A DNA stretch of 64,000 nt from the NCBI RefSeq assembly GCF_026153205.1, contig NZ_JAPFBW010000003.1, positions 205,372 through 269,371 on the forward strand, read 5' to 3'. The stretch is from Aquabacterium sp. A7-Y. Its GTDB lineage: Bacteria > Pseudomonadota > Gammaproteobacteria > Burkholderiales > Burkholderiaceae_C. The position numbers were made by a program, and so were the translations under genes. The notes below the pieces were generated by a model that was not told the origin of the DNA, ran no database searches, and worked only from the letters and a program-made list of their open reading frames with translations. Positions 46,823 to 56,421 of this stretch are shown here, piece by piece; the first letter of the stretch is position 1, and every line of letters begins with the position of its first letter.

Positions 46823-47315
46823 GTGTGTCGCCGCGGGTCAAGTGCGGCGGCATGTGCGGCGCCTGCGGGCTCTCGGGCGATACCCAGCGCAGCACCAGCT
46901 TGCGCAGATCGGCGAGCACGAAGGGCTTGGGCAGGACCGCGTCCATGCCGGCGTCCAGGCACTGGCGCCGCTCCTCGGCGGAGGCGCCGGCCGACAGGCC
47001 GACGATGCGGGTGGCGTGCTGCCCCTTGGCCGCCTCCAGCGCCCGCAGCGCGCGCGCGACGGCGCGGCCGTTCATGTAGGGCATGTGGTAGTCCACCAGG
47101 AGGAGGTCGAAACAGCCGTCGACAGCGGTCTTCAGGGCCGAAACACCGTCGGCCGCCAGCGTCACCGAGCAGCCGAAGCTCTCGAGGGCGGCCTGGGCGG
47201 TCATCGTGCTGACCGCGTCGTCGTCGGCCAGCAGGACCCGCAGCGGGGTCCCGTCGAGGTCCTTCGGTGCGGCATGTCTGCTGCCCGAGGGAAACGACGG
47301 GAAGGGGGTGTTCAT
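46809..47315 (-). CDS. Single-domain response regulator
   Basis: A 168-residue receiver: LLADDDAVSTMTAQAALESF, phospho-acceptor Asp in LLLVDYHMPYMNGRAVARAL, GLSAG and LPKPFVLADLRKLV. There is no output domain. ATG 47315 is preceded by AAAGGAGG. Its 3' end overlaps the CheB gene, so the receiver may regulate the CheB in trans, replacing the usual fused N-terminal receiver. Confidence 0.88.
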   Translation of the reverse strand: MNTPFPSFPSGSRHAAPKDLDGTPLRVLLADDDAVSTMTAQAALESFGCSVTLAADGVSALKTAVDGCFDLLLVDYHMPYMNGRAVARALRALEAAKGQHATRIVGLSAGASAEERRQCLDAGMDAVLPKPFVLADLRKLVLRWVSPESPQAPHMPPHLTRGDTRGSA

Positions 47316-47568
47316 AGGATCCCTCCTTTCCTTGGGCGCCAGGCGCAGGGGGAAGGAAAAAGATAACACCGGCCGCCCTGGCTCACCGAGTAACCCTTGC
47401 TGCGGAGGTGCAGCCGCGGGTTCCGGGCGCCGGCAGCATCGGGCGGCCGGCGTGAAGAACTTCCGGCCTACCCGCCGCGGGCCCGCTACACTTGCGCCGC
47501 CCCGCATACCGCGAGGGCCGCACTCCGCAACAGCGGAGGCGAAGTTTGCAATTGGAAGTACCCAGAGA

Positions 47569-47871
47569 ATGAATCGCGTTGAACTCATCGAAAAGATCGC
47601 CTCCGAGCACGAACTGACCAAGGCGGCCGCAGGCCGTATCCTGGACACGGTGGTGGACAGCATCGTGACGGCCGTGAAGAAGGGCGACAGCGTGCAACTG
47701 ATCGGTTTCGGCACCTTCAAGCGCGCCGACCGCGCGGCTCGCACTGGCTTCAATCCCCAGGCCGGCAAGGCGATCAAGATCCCCGCGACCAAGGTCCCGA
47801 AGTTCGTCCCGGGCGCCAAGTTCAAGGCCGCCGTGGATCCCAAGGCCGCCAAGCGCAAGGCCGCCAAGTAA
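47569..47871 (+). CDS. HU-family DNA-binding protein with Lys/Ala-rich tail
   Basis: A 100-residue nucleoid protein: MNRVELIEKIASEHELTKAA, the dimer body with VQLIGFGTFKRADRAARTGF, the DNA-gripping arm NPQAGKAIKIPATKVPKFVP, and an extra basic tail PKAAKRKAAK. The tail is common in Burkholderiales HU proteins. The start at 47569 gives the family N-terminus. A perfect palindrome (GGCCGCC-TGCA-GGCGGCC, 47889-47906) follows the stop but lacks a T tract. Confidence 0.93.
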   Translation: MNRVELIEKIASEHELTKAAAGRILDTVVDSIVTAVKKGDSVQLIGFGTFKRADRAARTGFNPQAGKAIKIPATKVPKFVPGAKFKAAVDPKAAKRKAAK

Positions 47872-47984
47872 ACCGTCCTCCCGGCATCGGCCGCCTGCAG
47901 GCGGCCATGCTTGACGCCGCTGCATGGAGCGGCTGCGCTGCCGGGCCGGTGGTCCGGCAGCACCTCCGGCCTTGACGCCGGATC

Positions 47985-49742
<1,758 letters not shown>

Positions 49743-50306
49743 TCAGGACAGCGCGACCCGGTGGCTGGTCTGCACGCCGGCCGGGGCGTCGGTGTCCTGG
49801 TCGAGCTCTTGGCCGGTCTCTGCGCTCGTCCGGGAGCCGGCCTCGACACCGGCGGCCGGGCTGCGGCGCAGGCCCTGCTGGACCAGGGCCTGCGAGAGCC
49901 AGCGCGCTGCTTCGAGCGCCTCGGAGGGATGCAGGTAGCTGCGGCCGGTCCACACCGGCCGCCGGCGGCAGGGCAGGCCGTCGTGAACGCCCTCGATGCG
50001 GGCGGCGGCAAAGTACTCGTGGCGGCTGCCCATGGCCAGCGGCTGCAGCGTGAGGCCGCCCATGCGGAAGGACGGGCCCTCGATCAGGTCGCGCGCCGCC
50101 GGCACGCGGGAGGGGGTGGGCGACGGCTCGGAGCTGTCCTCCCAGCGCAGTTCGGAGTTGGCGGCTTCTTCCGGATCGAGCAGGGACTGGTGCTCCCAGC
50201 GCTCACGTGCCAGCCGGAGTGCCTGCTCCGACAGCAGCGAGGGCCGCAGCACCAGCAGGCGCGCGGCGCAACGCTCGATCCACGCCGTCTTGACGCGGTG
50301 TGTCAT
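49743..50306 (-). CDS. Hypothetical protein
   Basis: A 187-residue soluble protein of no recognised family. The N-terminal helix-rich part (AWIERCAARLLVLRPSLLSE) is followed by an acidic stretch. A compact middle resembles a small alpha/beta domain (FRMGGLTLQPLAMGSRHEYF, then RPVWTGRSYLHPSEALEAAR), and the tail is disordered. ATG 50306 is chosen because coding character starts there. The 306 bases upstream (50307-50612) hold no supported gene. Confidence 0.6.
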   Translation of the reverse strand: MTHRVKTAWIERCAARLLVLRPSLLSEQALRLARERWEHQSLLDPEEAANSELRWEDSSEPSPTPSRVPAARDLIEGPSFRMGGLTLQPLAMGSRHEYFAAARIEGVHDGLPCRRRPVWTGRSYLHPSEALEAARWLSQALVQQGLRRSPAAGVEAGSRTSAETGQELDQDTDAPAGVQTSHRVALS

Positions 50307-50612
50307 GGATGTCCTTGGTTTTGTCGTGGTGGGGCGGCTTGCACGCGCGTGGCTGAGCACCGGGGGCCGCGGGGGGCCGGCATCTCGGCCGGCCTGAAGC
50401 TGTACGAATATACAGTGTTTCCTGGGGCGCAGGAACCTGTCGATCACGACATGTGTGACACGGTGATAAGGGGCGGGAGTTCAGGAGAAGGCCGTGCAGG
50501 CCAGGGTGGCTCGCGACCGGACGCTGACCAGGAGAAGTCGGCAGGATCGCCGAAGGCGGCCGGCTGTCCTGTCCGGCAGGGAAGGGCTGCGCCGGCGCGC
50601 AGCCCTCACCGC

Positions 50613-50966
50613 TCAGCGCTGGGTACCGCTGGTGTTGCCCGTCGAGCCGGTGTTTCCGGTGCCACCCGCCTCTGTGCCGGTGGCTGCCTTGTCCTTGTTC
50701 TTGCGCTTCTTCTCGTCGGCGCTCTTGCCGGTGCTGCCGGTCGCGCCCTTGGTGCCGGCGCTGCCCTGCGTGGCAGTGTCCTGCGTGCCGGTGCCGCCGG
50801 CCGCGGCGGGTTCCGGCGACCCTGGCCCGCTGCGGCCTGCCCCCTGGGATGAGGTGCCGGTGCCCGCACCGGTGCTGCCGCCGGCGCCGGTCTGCGCTGC
50901 GACGGCGGATGCCAGGGCGGCGATCAGCACGGACAGGGAAAGTCGGGCCAGTGATGCTTTGCTCAT
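50613..50966 (-). CDS. Secreted Gly/Thr/Ser-rich low-complexity protein
   Basis: A 117-residue protein with a standard signal peptide (SLSVLIAALASAVAAQ, cleavage near residue 24). The mature region is almost entirely Gly, Thr, Ser, Ala with a short Lys-rich patch (DEKKRKNKDK). It is likely intrinsically disordered. No family recognised. It is divergent from the sigma54 activator gene with a ~360-base intergenic region, so they may share regulation. Confidence 0.6.
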   Translation of the reverse strand: MSKASLARLSLSVLIAALASAVAAQTGAGGSTGAGTGTSSQGAGRSGPGSPEPAAAGGTGTQDTATQGSAGTKGATGSTGKSADEKKRKNKDKAATGTEAGGTGNTGSTGNTSGTQR

Positions 50967-51280
50967 GGGTATAACTCCTCGATGTTGAAGGCCGCAGCGC
51001 CGGCGGCGTGCGGTCATGGGCGACAGCAAGCCACGTGCGCGCATGCGGCAAGGCGCGGCGCCGCCGCGCCACGCCGGGTGCAGGAGGGGCGTGCAGGGGT
51101 GGTTCCGGGGTTTCATCTTCCTGGCAGAAGGTGTAGGGTCTACGCGCCGTGTAGCGCATACCGAGGCGCCGCCGGGCACGCCGACCGAGGCCGGGAGGGT
51201 GCCGGCCGGGGCGGCGCAGTACGGCCCGGGTTCTGGCCGCGAAACTTCCCTGCCGTCCTTGCCGGGGTCCGCGTCGCGCA

Positions 51281-51294
51281 GGAACAGACCTTGC
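51281..51294 (+). promoter_or_regulatory. Candidate sigma54 promoter (-24/-12)
   Basis: AGGAACAGACCTTGCA contains GG and GC separated by exactly 10 bases and an intact TTGCA -12 element; the -24 element deviates at a few positions from TGGCAC. It lies 30 bases before the ATG of a sigma54 activator, leaving room for a short leader with GGAGG. Confidence 0.45.
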
Positions 51295-51324
51295 AGTGGT
51301 GACACAGAACCACGGAGGAGATGG

Positions 51325-52842
51325 ATGTACCACAGAGACAGCCGGAGTGCATCGCAGCGGCCGTCGAGTCCGGTCCGGCCGCCCCAGGGCCGCCTTCCGG
51401 CCCACGCTTTGATCGTCGATGACGACGGGCCCACAGCGGAGACGCTGGCCCGGCTGGTCGCCACCGAGGGCTACTCCACGGCGACCGCGCGCAGCCTGCA
51501 GGACGCACGCCTGCAACTCGCCCGGCGACGGCCCGACGTGGTGCTGCTGGACCTCCGCCTGCCGGACGGCAGCGGCATGGAGCTGCTCAATGCCAAAGAG
51601 GCCTTGGACCAGGTGCCGGTCGTTTTCGTCACCGCGTATGCCAGCGTCGAGACCTCCATCGAGGCGCTGCGGCGTGGCGCCGCCCACTACCTGACCAAGC
51701 CGGTGCGCATCGCCGAGCTGCAATCGCTGCTGAGCAGCATCGCCCGTGCCCCGTCCGGCATGCCGCCCGCCGCCGCAGCGGTGTCCGTGCGCGCCGGCCC
51801 GAGCGTGCACGCGGCGGAACGGCCGGCCTCGGCGGCCCATCGTCTGCTCGGCACGGCGCCCGACATGCAGACGCTGCGTCGCGCGATCGCAAAGGTGGGG
51901 CGCAGCGACCTCCCGGTGCTGATCGAGGGCGAGACCGGCGTCGGCAAGGAGCTGGTGGCCCAGGCCATCCACGAGGCCAGCCGGCGTGCCGGCAAGCCCT
52001 TCCTGGTGGTGCATTGCGGCTCGCTCTCGCCCCAGCTGATTGAAAGCGAGCTGTTCGGTCACGAACGCGGCGCCTTCACCGGCGCGCACGAGCGCCGCCG
52101 CGGGGTGTTCGAACTGGCGCACGGTGGCGCGCTGCTGCTCGACGACGTGACGGAGATGCCGCCGGAGCTGCAGGTCAAATTGCTGCGCGTGCTGGAGGAC
52201 GGCAGCTTCCGGCCGGTCGGTGCGGTCGAAGCCATGCGCAGCGACGTGCGGCTCATCTCGGCGAGCAACTGCAGCGTGGATGAAGCCGTCCGCCGCGGCC
52301 GGCTCAGGGACGACCTGCTCTACCGCCTGAAGGTCTTCCCGCTGCGCGTGCCTTCGCTGGCCGAGCGCATCGAGGACTTGCCCCTGCTGGCCGAAAGTTT
52401 CCTGGCCGAGTGCCGGGCGCGCGAGGGTGTGCAACGCAGCTTCTCCCGGGAAGCGCTGCAACGCCTGTCGCGCCACAGCTGGCCCGGCAATGTGCGCGAG
52501 CTGCGCAACGCGGTGCAGCGGGCCTTCCTGATGGCCAGCGGCCCCGTGATCCAGGCGCGGGACATCGAGCTGATGCCGCTGTGCCGCAGCCACGACGGGG
52601 GCGACCCGCAACTCACCGTGCAGCTGCCGCTGGGCATGCAGCTCGCCGACGCCTACAAGGCGGTGACGCTGGCAACCTTCAGGATCTGCAGAGGGCACCG
52701 CAACCGCACCGCACGTCTGCTGGGCATCAGCAAGAAGACACTCTACAGCCGCCTGGTCGACTACCGTCTGCAGGACGTGCCCGATCCCGGCTCCGAAGAG
52801 GAGCCGGCCGACGGCGACGCCACCGAGGGCCGGCCTTCGTAA
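51325..52842 (+). CDS. NtrC-family sigma54-dependent response regulator
   Basis: A 505-residue activator. The receiver spans about 27-140 with phospho-acceptor Asp76 (VVLLDLRLPDGSG) and Lys in HYLTKPVR. The AAA+ domain spans about 175-400 with Walker A GETGVGKE, the sigma54-contacting ERGAFTGA loop and LLLDDVTEMP (Walker B). A Fis-type helix-turn-helix lies at the end (NRTARLLGISKKTLYSRLVD). It activates RNA polymerase-sigma54 at its targets. ATG 51325 has GGAGG upstream. No paired kinase is adjacent. A small gene lies 30 bases downstream. Confidence 0.93.
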   Translation: MYHRDSRSASQRPSSPVRPPQGRLPAHALIVDDDGPTAETLARLVATEGYSTATARSLQDARLQLARRRPDVVLLDLRLPDGSGMELLNAKEALDQVPVVFVTAYASVETSIEALRRGAAHYLTKPVRIAELQSLLSSIARAPSGMPPAAAAVSVRAGPSVHAAERPASAAHRLLGTAPDMQTLRRAIAKVGRSDLPVLIEGETGVGKELVAQAIHEASRRAGKPFLVVHCGSLSPQLIESELFGHERGAFTGAHERRRGVFELAHGGALLLDDVTEMPPELQVKLLRVLEDGSFRPVGAVEAMRSDVRLISASNCSVDEAVRRGRLRDDLLYRLKVFPLRVPSLAERIEDLPLLAESFLAECRAREGVQRSFSREALQRLSRHSWPGNVRELRNAVQRAFLMASGPVIQARDIELMPLCRSHDGGDPQLTVQLPLGMQLADAYKAVTLATFRICRGHRNRTARLLGISKKTLYSRLVDYRLQDVPDPGSEEEPADGDATEGRPS

Positions 52843-52872
52843 CCACGCCGTGAACCGCACAGGAGTTTCCCG

Positions 52873-53112
52873 ATGCAAAGACAGGACAAGCAAGTGCCAC
52901 CCGGGCAGCCCGACCTCGGCGCCCCGCCGAGACAGAACACGCCGCATCCCGACGTGCCGCAGGTCGACCTGTCCGTGGAGTCGGTGGCGGGCGAGGAGGA
53001 TCCGGGTGCCGGCATGGACATGTCGGTCGGCCAGGGCGGCCTGACACCCGGGGATGTCCGGGCGCTGCACCACGAGGAGCCGCCGCCTGCGGGCAAGACG
53101 GCTCGGCACTGA
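52873..53112 (+). CDS. Small hypothetical protein
   Basis: A 79-residue hydrophilic, Pro/Gln/Asp-rich protein (QRQDKQVPPGQPDLGAPPRQ; AGMDMSVGQGGLTPGDVRAL), probably disordered. ATG 52873 has AGGAG upstream. It follows the sigma54 activator by 30 bases and may be cotranscribed. No family recognised. Confidence 0.55.
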   Translation: MQRQDKQVPPGQPDLGAPPRQNTPHPDVPQVDLSVESVAGEEDPGAGMDMSVGQGGLTPGDVRALHHEEPPPAGKTARH

Positions 53113-53154
53113 ACCGGCGGCGCCGGGCTGGCAAGCGGCCCGACGCCGCCAGCG

Positions 53155-54969
53155 TCAGGGCGCGGGCGGCAGGATCTCCCGCACCGAAGGCAGCGCGAAG
53201 TCGATGCGCTGGTAGCCGTCAACCCGCAGGGTGGACAGCGGTCCGGCCCAGCGCACCAGCTTGGAGTACTTGCCCGTGCTCTGGCCCTCGACATCGATGT
53301 ATTCGCTGAACAGCCGCCACTGGTTGCGCGGCCGCCCGTCGGCGTCGAAGGGGGTGGTGTCGAGGTAGAGGCGGTTGACCACACGCAGCCGGCTGGTGGG
53401 GTCGTTCCAGCTGACGAACTTGAGGCCGATCCAGCTGTTCTCGGTCAGCGAGGCGTCGAACTTCGGCGTCAGCTTCACGTAGTCGTAGTCGGGATGCGTC
53501 AGCTCCTTGGCGAAGCGCGCCACCCGGCTGCCGCCGGCCGGGCCGAGTGTCATCATCACCGTGGAGGCGGCGTCGGGCCGGCCGCTGCTGTGCGAGCCGC
53601 CGCGGATCTTCATCTGCAGCTGGGCTCGCTCCGCGTCCAGCAGCTGATGCACCCGCAGGTAGACCGTGAACTCCTGGTTCTTGAAGTCGGCGCTGCTGCC
53701 CAGGTAGCCCTTCTGGTTCTTCCAGGTGTAGTACTGCTCGCCTTCCTTCGCGAGCAGGTGCAGGCGCATGGTCCAGCCGCTGCCCCCGCTGGCGTAGTTG
53801 AGCGGGTAGGACTCGGTGTTCCAGTAGCGCAGCACGCCGGCGGTTTCGGGCCAGGCTTTCTGCTTTTTCTCGAGGTAGATGGTGCGTGTCGTGTTGGGGT
53901 CCTGGTTGCCCAGCCGGCGCGTGGTGCCCTTGGTGGCCGAGGGGAACAACATCTGCACACCGTCGGCGTCGACGCCTTGCTGCGGTGGCGGGGCCGGCGG
54001 CGGCGGGTTGCCGTCGGCTGCGTCGATGCGGAAGCTGTCGCCGTAGACCTTCCATTGCAGCGGCAGCTGCAGGTCGAGGTTGCCCTTGCGCAGGAACACA
54101 CGCTGGGCGGTGTCGACGCGGCTGGTGTCGCTGTGCGCCTCCTCGGTTTTCATCGCCGCGACGCGCGCGTCGAGGAAGGCGTTGAGATAGTCGACCTCGT
54201 TGCCGCCCAGGGCCGGCGGCTTGGCCTTGCGCAAGGCCTTCTTGCGGATGCCGCCGAAGCTGCTGCTGTCGGGGCCCGGGCCGTGCATCACCATCGCGTC
54301 GTAGTAGATGAACTGGCCCAGCGCGCGCAGGCCGTCCTGCTTGGCCTGCTGCACCGCGGGGTTGAAGTAGACGCTGTCGCGCAGCGCGTCCTGCGACTGG
54401 CGGAAGGCCGGGTCCTGCGCGGCCTTGCGCCAGTCGGAGGTGAAATGCGGGTCCAGGCCTGCGTGGGAGTCGGAGCCGTAGAGCTTGCGGAGCGCGGGCA
54501 GGTACTTGGCCAGCGGGTTGCCGGGCGAGCGCCGGGTGTAGTCCTCGACCACCATCAGCATGTCTCCGGTGCCGGAGCAGAAGCCGACGATGCCGGCGGT
54601 GTAGCCGCGGCCGTCGTCGATGTCCTCGATGTACTGGTATTGGGCGCGCCAGTCGAGCGAGGAGTTCTCGGCGCTGGAGACGAGCTGCATCGCGATGTCC
54701 TTCATGCGCGGCTCGCTCAGGTCAGCGCGGGCGCCGGCCGCGGAGATGGGCAGCGGTGCGGCGTTGGTCGTCTGTGCGTGGGCCGGGTTGCCGGCGGCGA
54801 CGCAGGCCGCGGTGAGCAGGAGGGCGATCAGCAGCGGCGCCGGGGCAGCCCTTGTTGCGGTTCTTTCCGCAGAGATACATCGGGAAGCCGGCTTTTCGGC
54901 TCGGCGGGTGCCGTCGCTGCAGGGCTGGGGACAGGCCTGCGGTCGGGGCGGGGGGCTAGGGCGGTGCAT
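53155..54969 (-). CDS. GH46 chitosanase with large C-terminal beta-sandwich-like domain
   Basis: A 604-residue secreted enzyme. After a long N-region with a hydrophobic signal core (about 42-60, ending AHAQ), residues 84-310 are a GH46 chitosanase. Catalytic acid Glu101 lies in SSAENSSLDW and general base Asp119 in IEDIDDGRGYT, at the same 18-residue spacing as in Streptomyces Csn. FCSGTGDMLMVVEDYTRR follows. It hydrolyses beta-1,4 bonds of chitosan. A Pro-rich linker (PPPPAPPPQQG) leads to about 250 further residues (TIYLEKKQKAWPETAGVLRY, then RVHQLLDAERAQLQMKIRGG) that look like a jelly-roll substrate-binding domain. ATG 54969 has AGGAGA upstream. Confidence 0.9.
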   Translation of the reverse strand: MHRPSPPPRPQACPQPCSDGTRRAEKPASRCISAERTATRAAPAPLLIALLLTAACVAAGNPAHAQTTNAAPLPISAAGARADLSEPRMKDIAMQLVSSAENSSLDWRAQYQYIEDIDDGRGYTAGIVGFCSGTGDMLMVVEDYTRRSPGNPLAKYLPALRKLYGSDSHAGLDPHFTSDWRKAAQDPAFRQSQDALRDSVYFNPAVQQAKQDGLRALGQFIYYDAMVMHGPGPDSSSFGGIRKKALRKAKPPALGGNEVDYLNAFLDARVAAMKTEEAHSDTSRVDTAQRVFLRKGNLDLQLPLQWKVYGDSFRIDAADGNPPPPAPPPQQGVDADGVQMLFPSATKGTTRRLGNQDPNTTRTIYLEKKQKAWPETAGVLRYWNTESYPLNYASGGSGWTMRLHLLAKEGEQYYTWKNQKGYLGSSADFKNQEFTVYLRVHQLLDAERAQLQMKIRGGSHSSGRPDAASTVMMTLGPAGGSRVARFAKELTHPDYDYVKLTPKFDASLTENSWIGLKFVSWNDPTSRLRVVNRLYLDTTPFDADGRPRNQWRLFSEYIDVEGQSTGKYSKLVRWAGPLSTLRVDGYQRIDFALPSVREILPPAP

Positions 54970-55072
54970 CGCTTCTCCTGTGCGTGCTTGTTGTGAGGGC
55001 GCCGGGCAGTACCGCCCCGGCTGGCCCAGCATAGGAGGAGCTTGGACACCGTTTGTGTCCTGATATTGGGAT

Positions 55073-56170
55073 TCAGGTGTCGGCGGCCGATTGCAGCCAG
55101 GCCCGGAAGCCTTCGTCCTCGAAGGCATAGCGGCCGCGCTGCACCTTGCCCAGGATGCCCTGGGTTTCCAGCTGCTGGATGGCATTGGCCACCGAGGCCG
55201 GCGCCACCGCGTCGCTCAGGCCCAGTGCGGCGGCGATGCGTTCGCGGGTGGCCTTGGAGAAGAGCTGCGGCGCCTCGCCGACCAGTTCGCGCAGCACCGC
55301 GCGCTGCAGCGCCGTGCAAGCGGCGAAGATGTCCTCGAACAGCACGTCGGGACTGCTGGTTTCCTTGAAGCGGGCCAGCGCCTCGGCGACAGCGCGGCCC
55401 GGGGCGTCGGTGATCCAGTAGCGCACGAAGTCGATCATCTCGCCGGGACGGTGCAGCAGCTGGGAGAAGGCCCAGTCGAGATCGGCCAGGGCCACGTCAC
55501 GGGCGCTGGCAGCCTGGTAGCGCTGCGCGACGAAGGCCACGAACTCCATGCCCAGCAGGGGGAAGTCCATGTGGGCGGCCAGCTTGAAGGCCGTCTTGCT
55601 GTGGTCGCCGACCAGCGCCAGCAGTTGCGAGCGCGAGGAGCCGGTGAGCAGCAGCAGCAGGCCCTGGGGGTGGGCATTGAACAGCGCCCGGATGGCTTTC
55701 ATCGCAGCGTCGCCGTGGCCGGATTTGCCGAGAGTCTGCGCTTCGTCCAGCATCAGCAGCACCGGGCGGGTCGGCTCCAGTCGGCGCAGCTCGGCGAACT
55801 GGGTCGCCAGCCAGGCGGGGGCGTCGCTGCCCTCGGGTAGCGCGGGCGGCGCCGCCAGACCCACGCTGAGCCCGAAGGCGCCGACACGTGTCACCGCGGT
55901 ACGCTGCACCTGGCTGTTCAGGGCCCGCAGCGCGGAGGCCAGCGCGGTGTTGATGGCGCCGAGCGGGTCGGGCTGGCTCCACAGGTCGACGTACACCGGC
56001 CGCAGGCCGCTGTCGGTGGCGGCCTCCGTCAGATCGTGGGTGAGGAAATAGGTCTTGCCGGTTTGTCGTGGACCGAAGACAGCCAGCGGCCGGCGCGGCG
56101 CGTCGGCCAGGAGTCCCAGGTAGTGGGCGGCAAGCTGGGGGCGCGGATAACGCCAGGAATCGGTCGCCAT
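55073..56170 (-). CDS. AAA-type ATPase with C-terminal winged helix
   Basis: A 365-residue STAND/archaeal-ATPase-like protein: Walker A FGPRQTGKT at about 32-40, Walker B PVLLMLDEAQTL, sensor LLLLLTGSSRSQ, and a C-terminal winged-helix-like segment (RERIAAALGLSDAVAPASVA, then LETQGILGKVQRGRYAFED). Function unknown. It may be an ATP-dependent regulator. The start codon lies at the edge of an elaborate 58-bp dyad, which suggests tight autoregulation by the protein's own winged helix or by another DNA-binding factor. Not linked by orientation to the chitosanase operon other than same strand. Confidence 0.75.
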   Translation of the reverse strand: MATDSWRYPRPQLAAHYLGLLADAPRRPLAVFGPRQTGKTYFLTHDLTEAATDSGLRPVYVDLWSQPDPLGAINTALASALRALNSQVQRTAVTRVGAFGLSVGLAAPPALPEGSDAPAWLATQFAELRRLEPTRPVLLMLDEAQTLGKSGHGDAAMKAIRALFNAHPQGLLLLLTGSSRSQLLALVGDHSKTAFKLAAHMDFPLLGMEFVAFVAQRYQAASARDVALADLDWAFSQLLHRPGEMIDFVRYWITDAPGRAVAEALARFKETSSPDVLFEDIFAACTALQRAVLRELVGEAPQLFSKATRERIAAALGLSDAVAPASVANAIQQLETQGILGKVQRGRYAFEDEGFRAWLQSAADT

Positions 56171-56227
56171 TTCCGTAGTTTTCCATGAAACCCGGAAATT
56201 TCCAAGCGAGGTGGAAATTCACGGAAA
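56170..56227. promoter_or_regulatory. 58-bp phased dyad with TTTCC/GGAAA arms
   Basis: Three nested inverted pairs share one centre (56198.5): TTTCCGT at 56170-56176 with ACGGAAA at 56221-56227, TTTCCA at 56180-56185 with TGGAAA at 56212-56217, and the central palindrome GGAAATTTCC at 56194-56203. The two arms on each side are spaced 10 bases apart, i.e. on one DNA face. It overlaps the last base of the ATPase start codon. Confidence 0.65.
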
Positions 56228-56421
56228 CAGCAGCACGGGAGCCCGGGAGTCCCTTCGCTTCGCCACCGCGGGAGACGCGTTTCTCTCACGAACTTATCTG
56301 AAATGGGAGGCAGCCCTATCGCGCTCCGGGGCTTATCGTGAGGTCCCTGCCACAAGGCCGGGCAAGATCTGGCCAGGCGGCTGCCGTGCCCGGCAGTGCG
56401 CCGCACACCCTGGAGCCTGTC

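Noticed and set aside
47889..47906. Perfect palindrome after HU as a terminator
   Set aside because: No T tract follows on either strand, so it is mentioned only in the HU entry.
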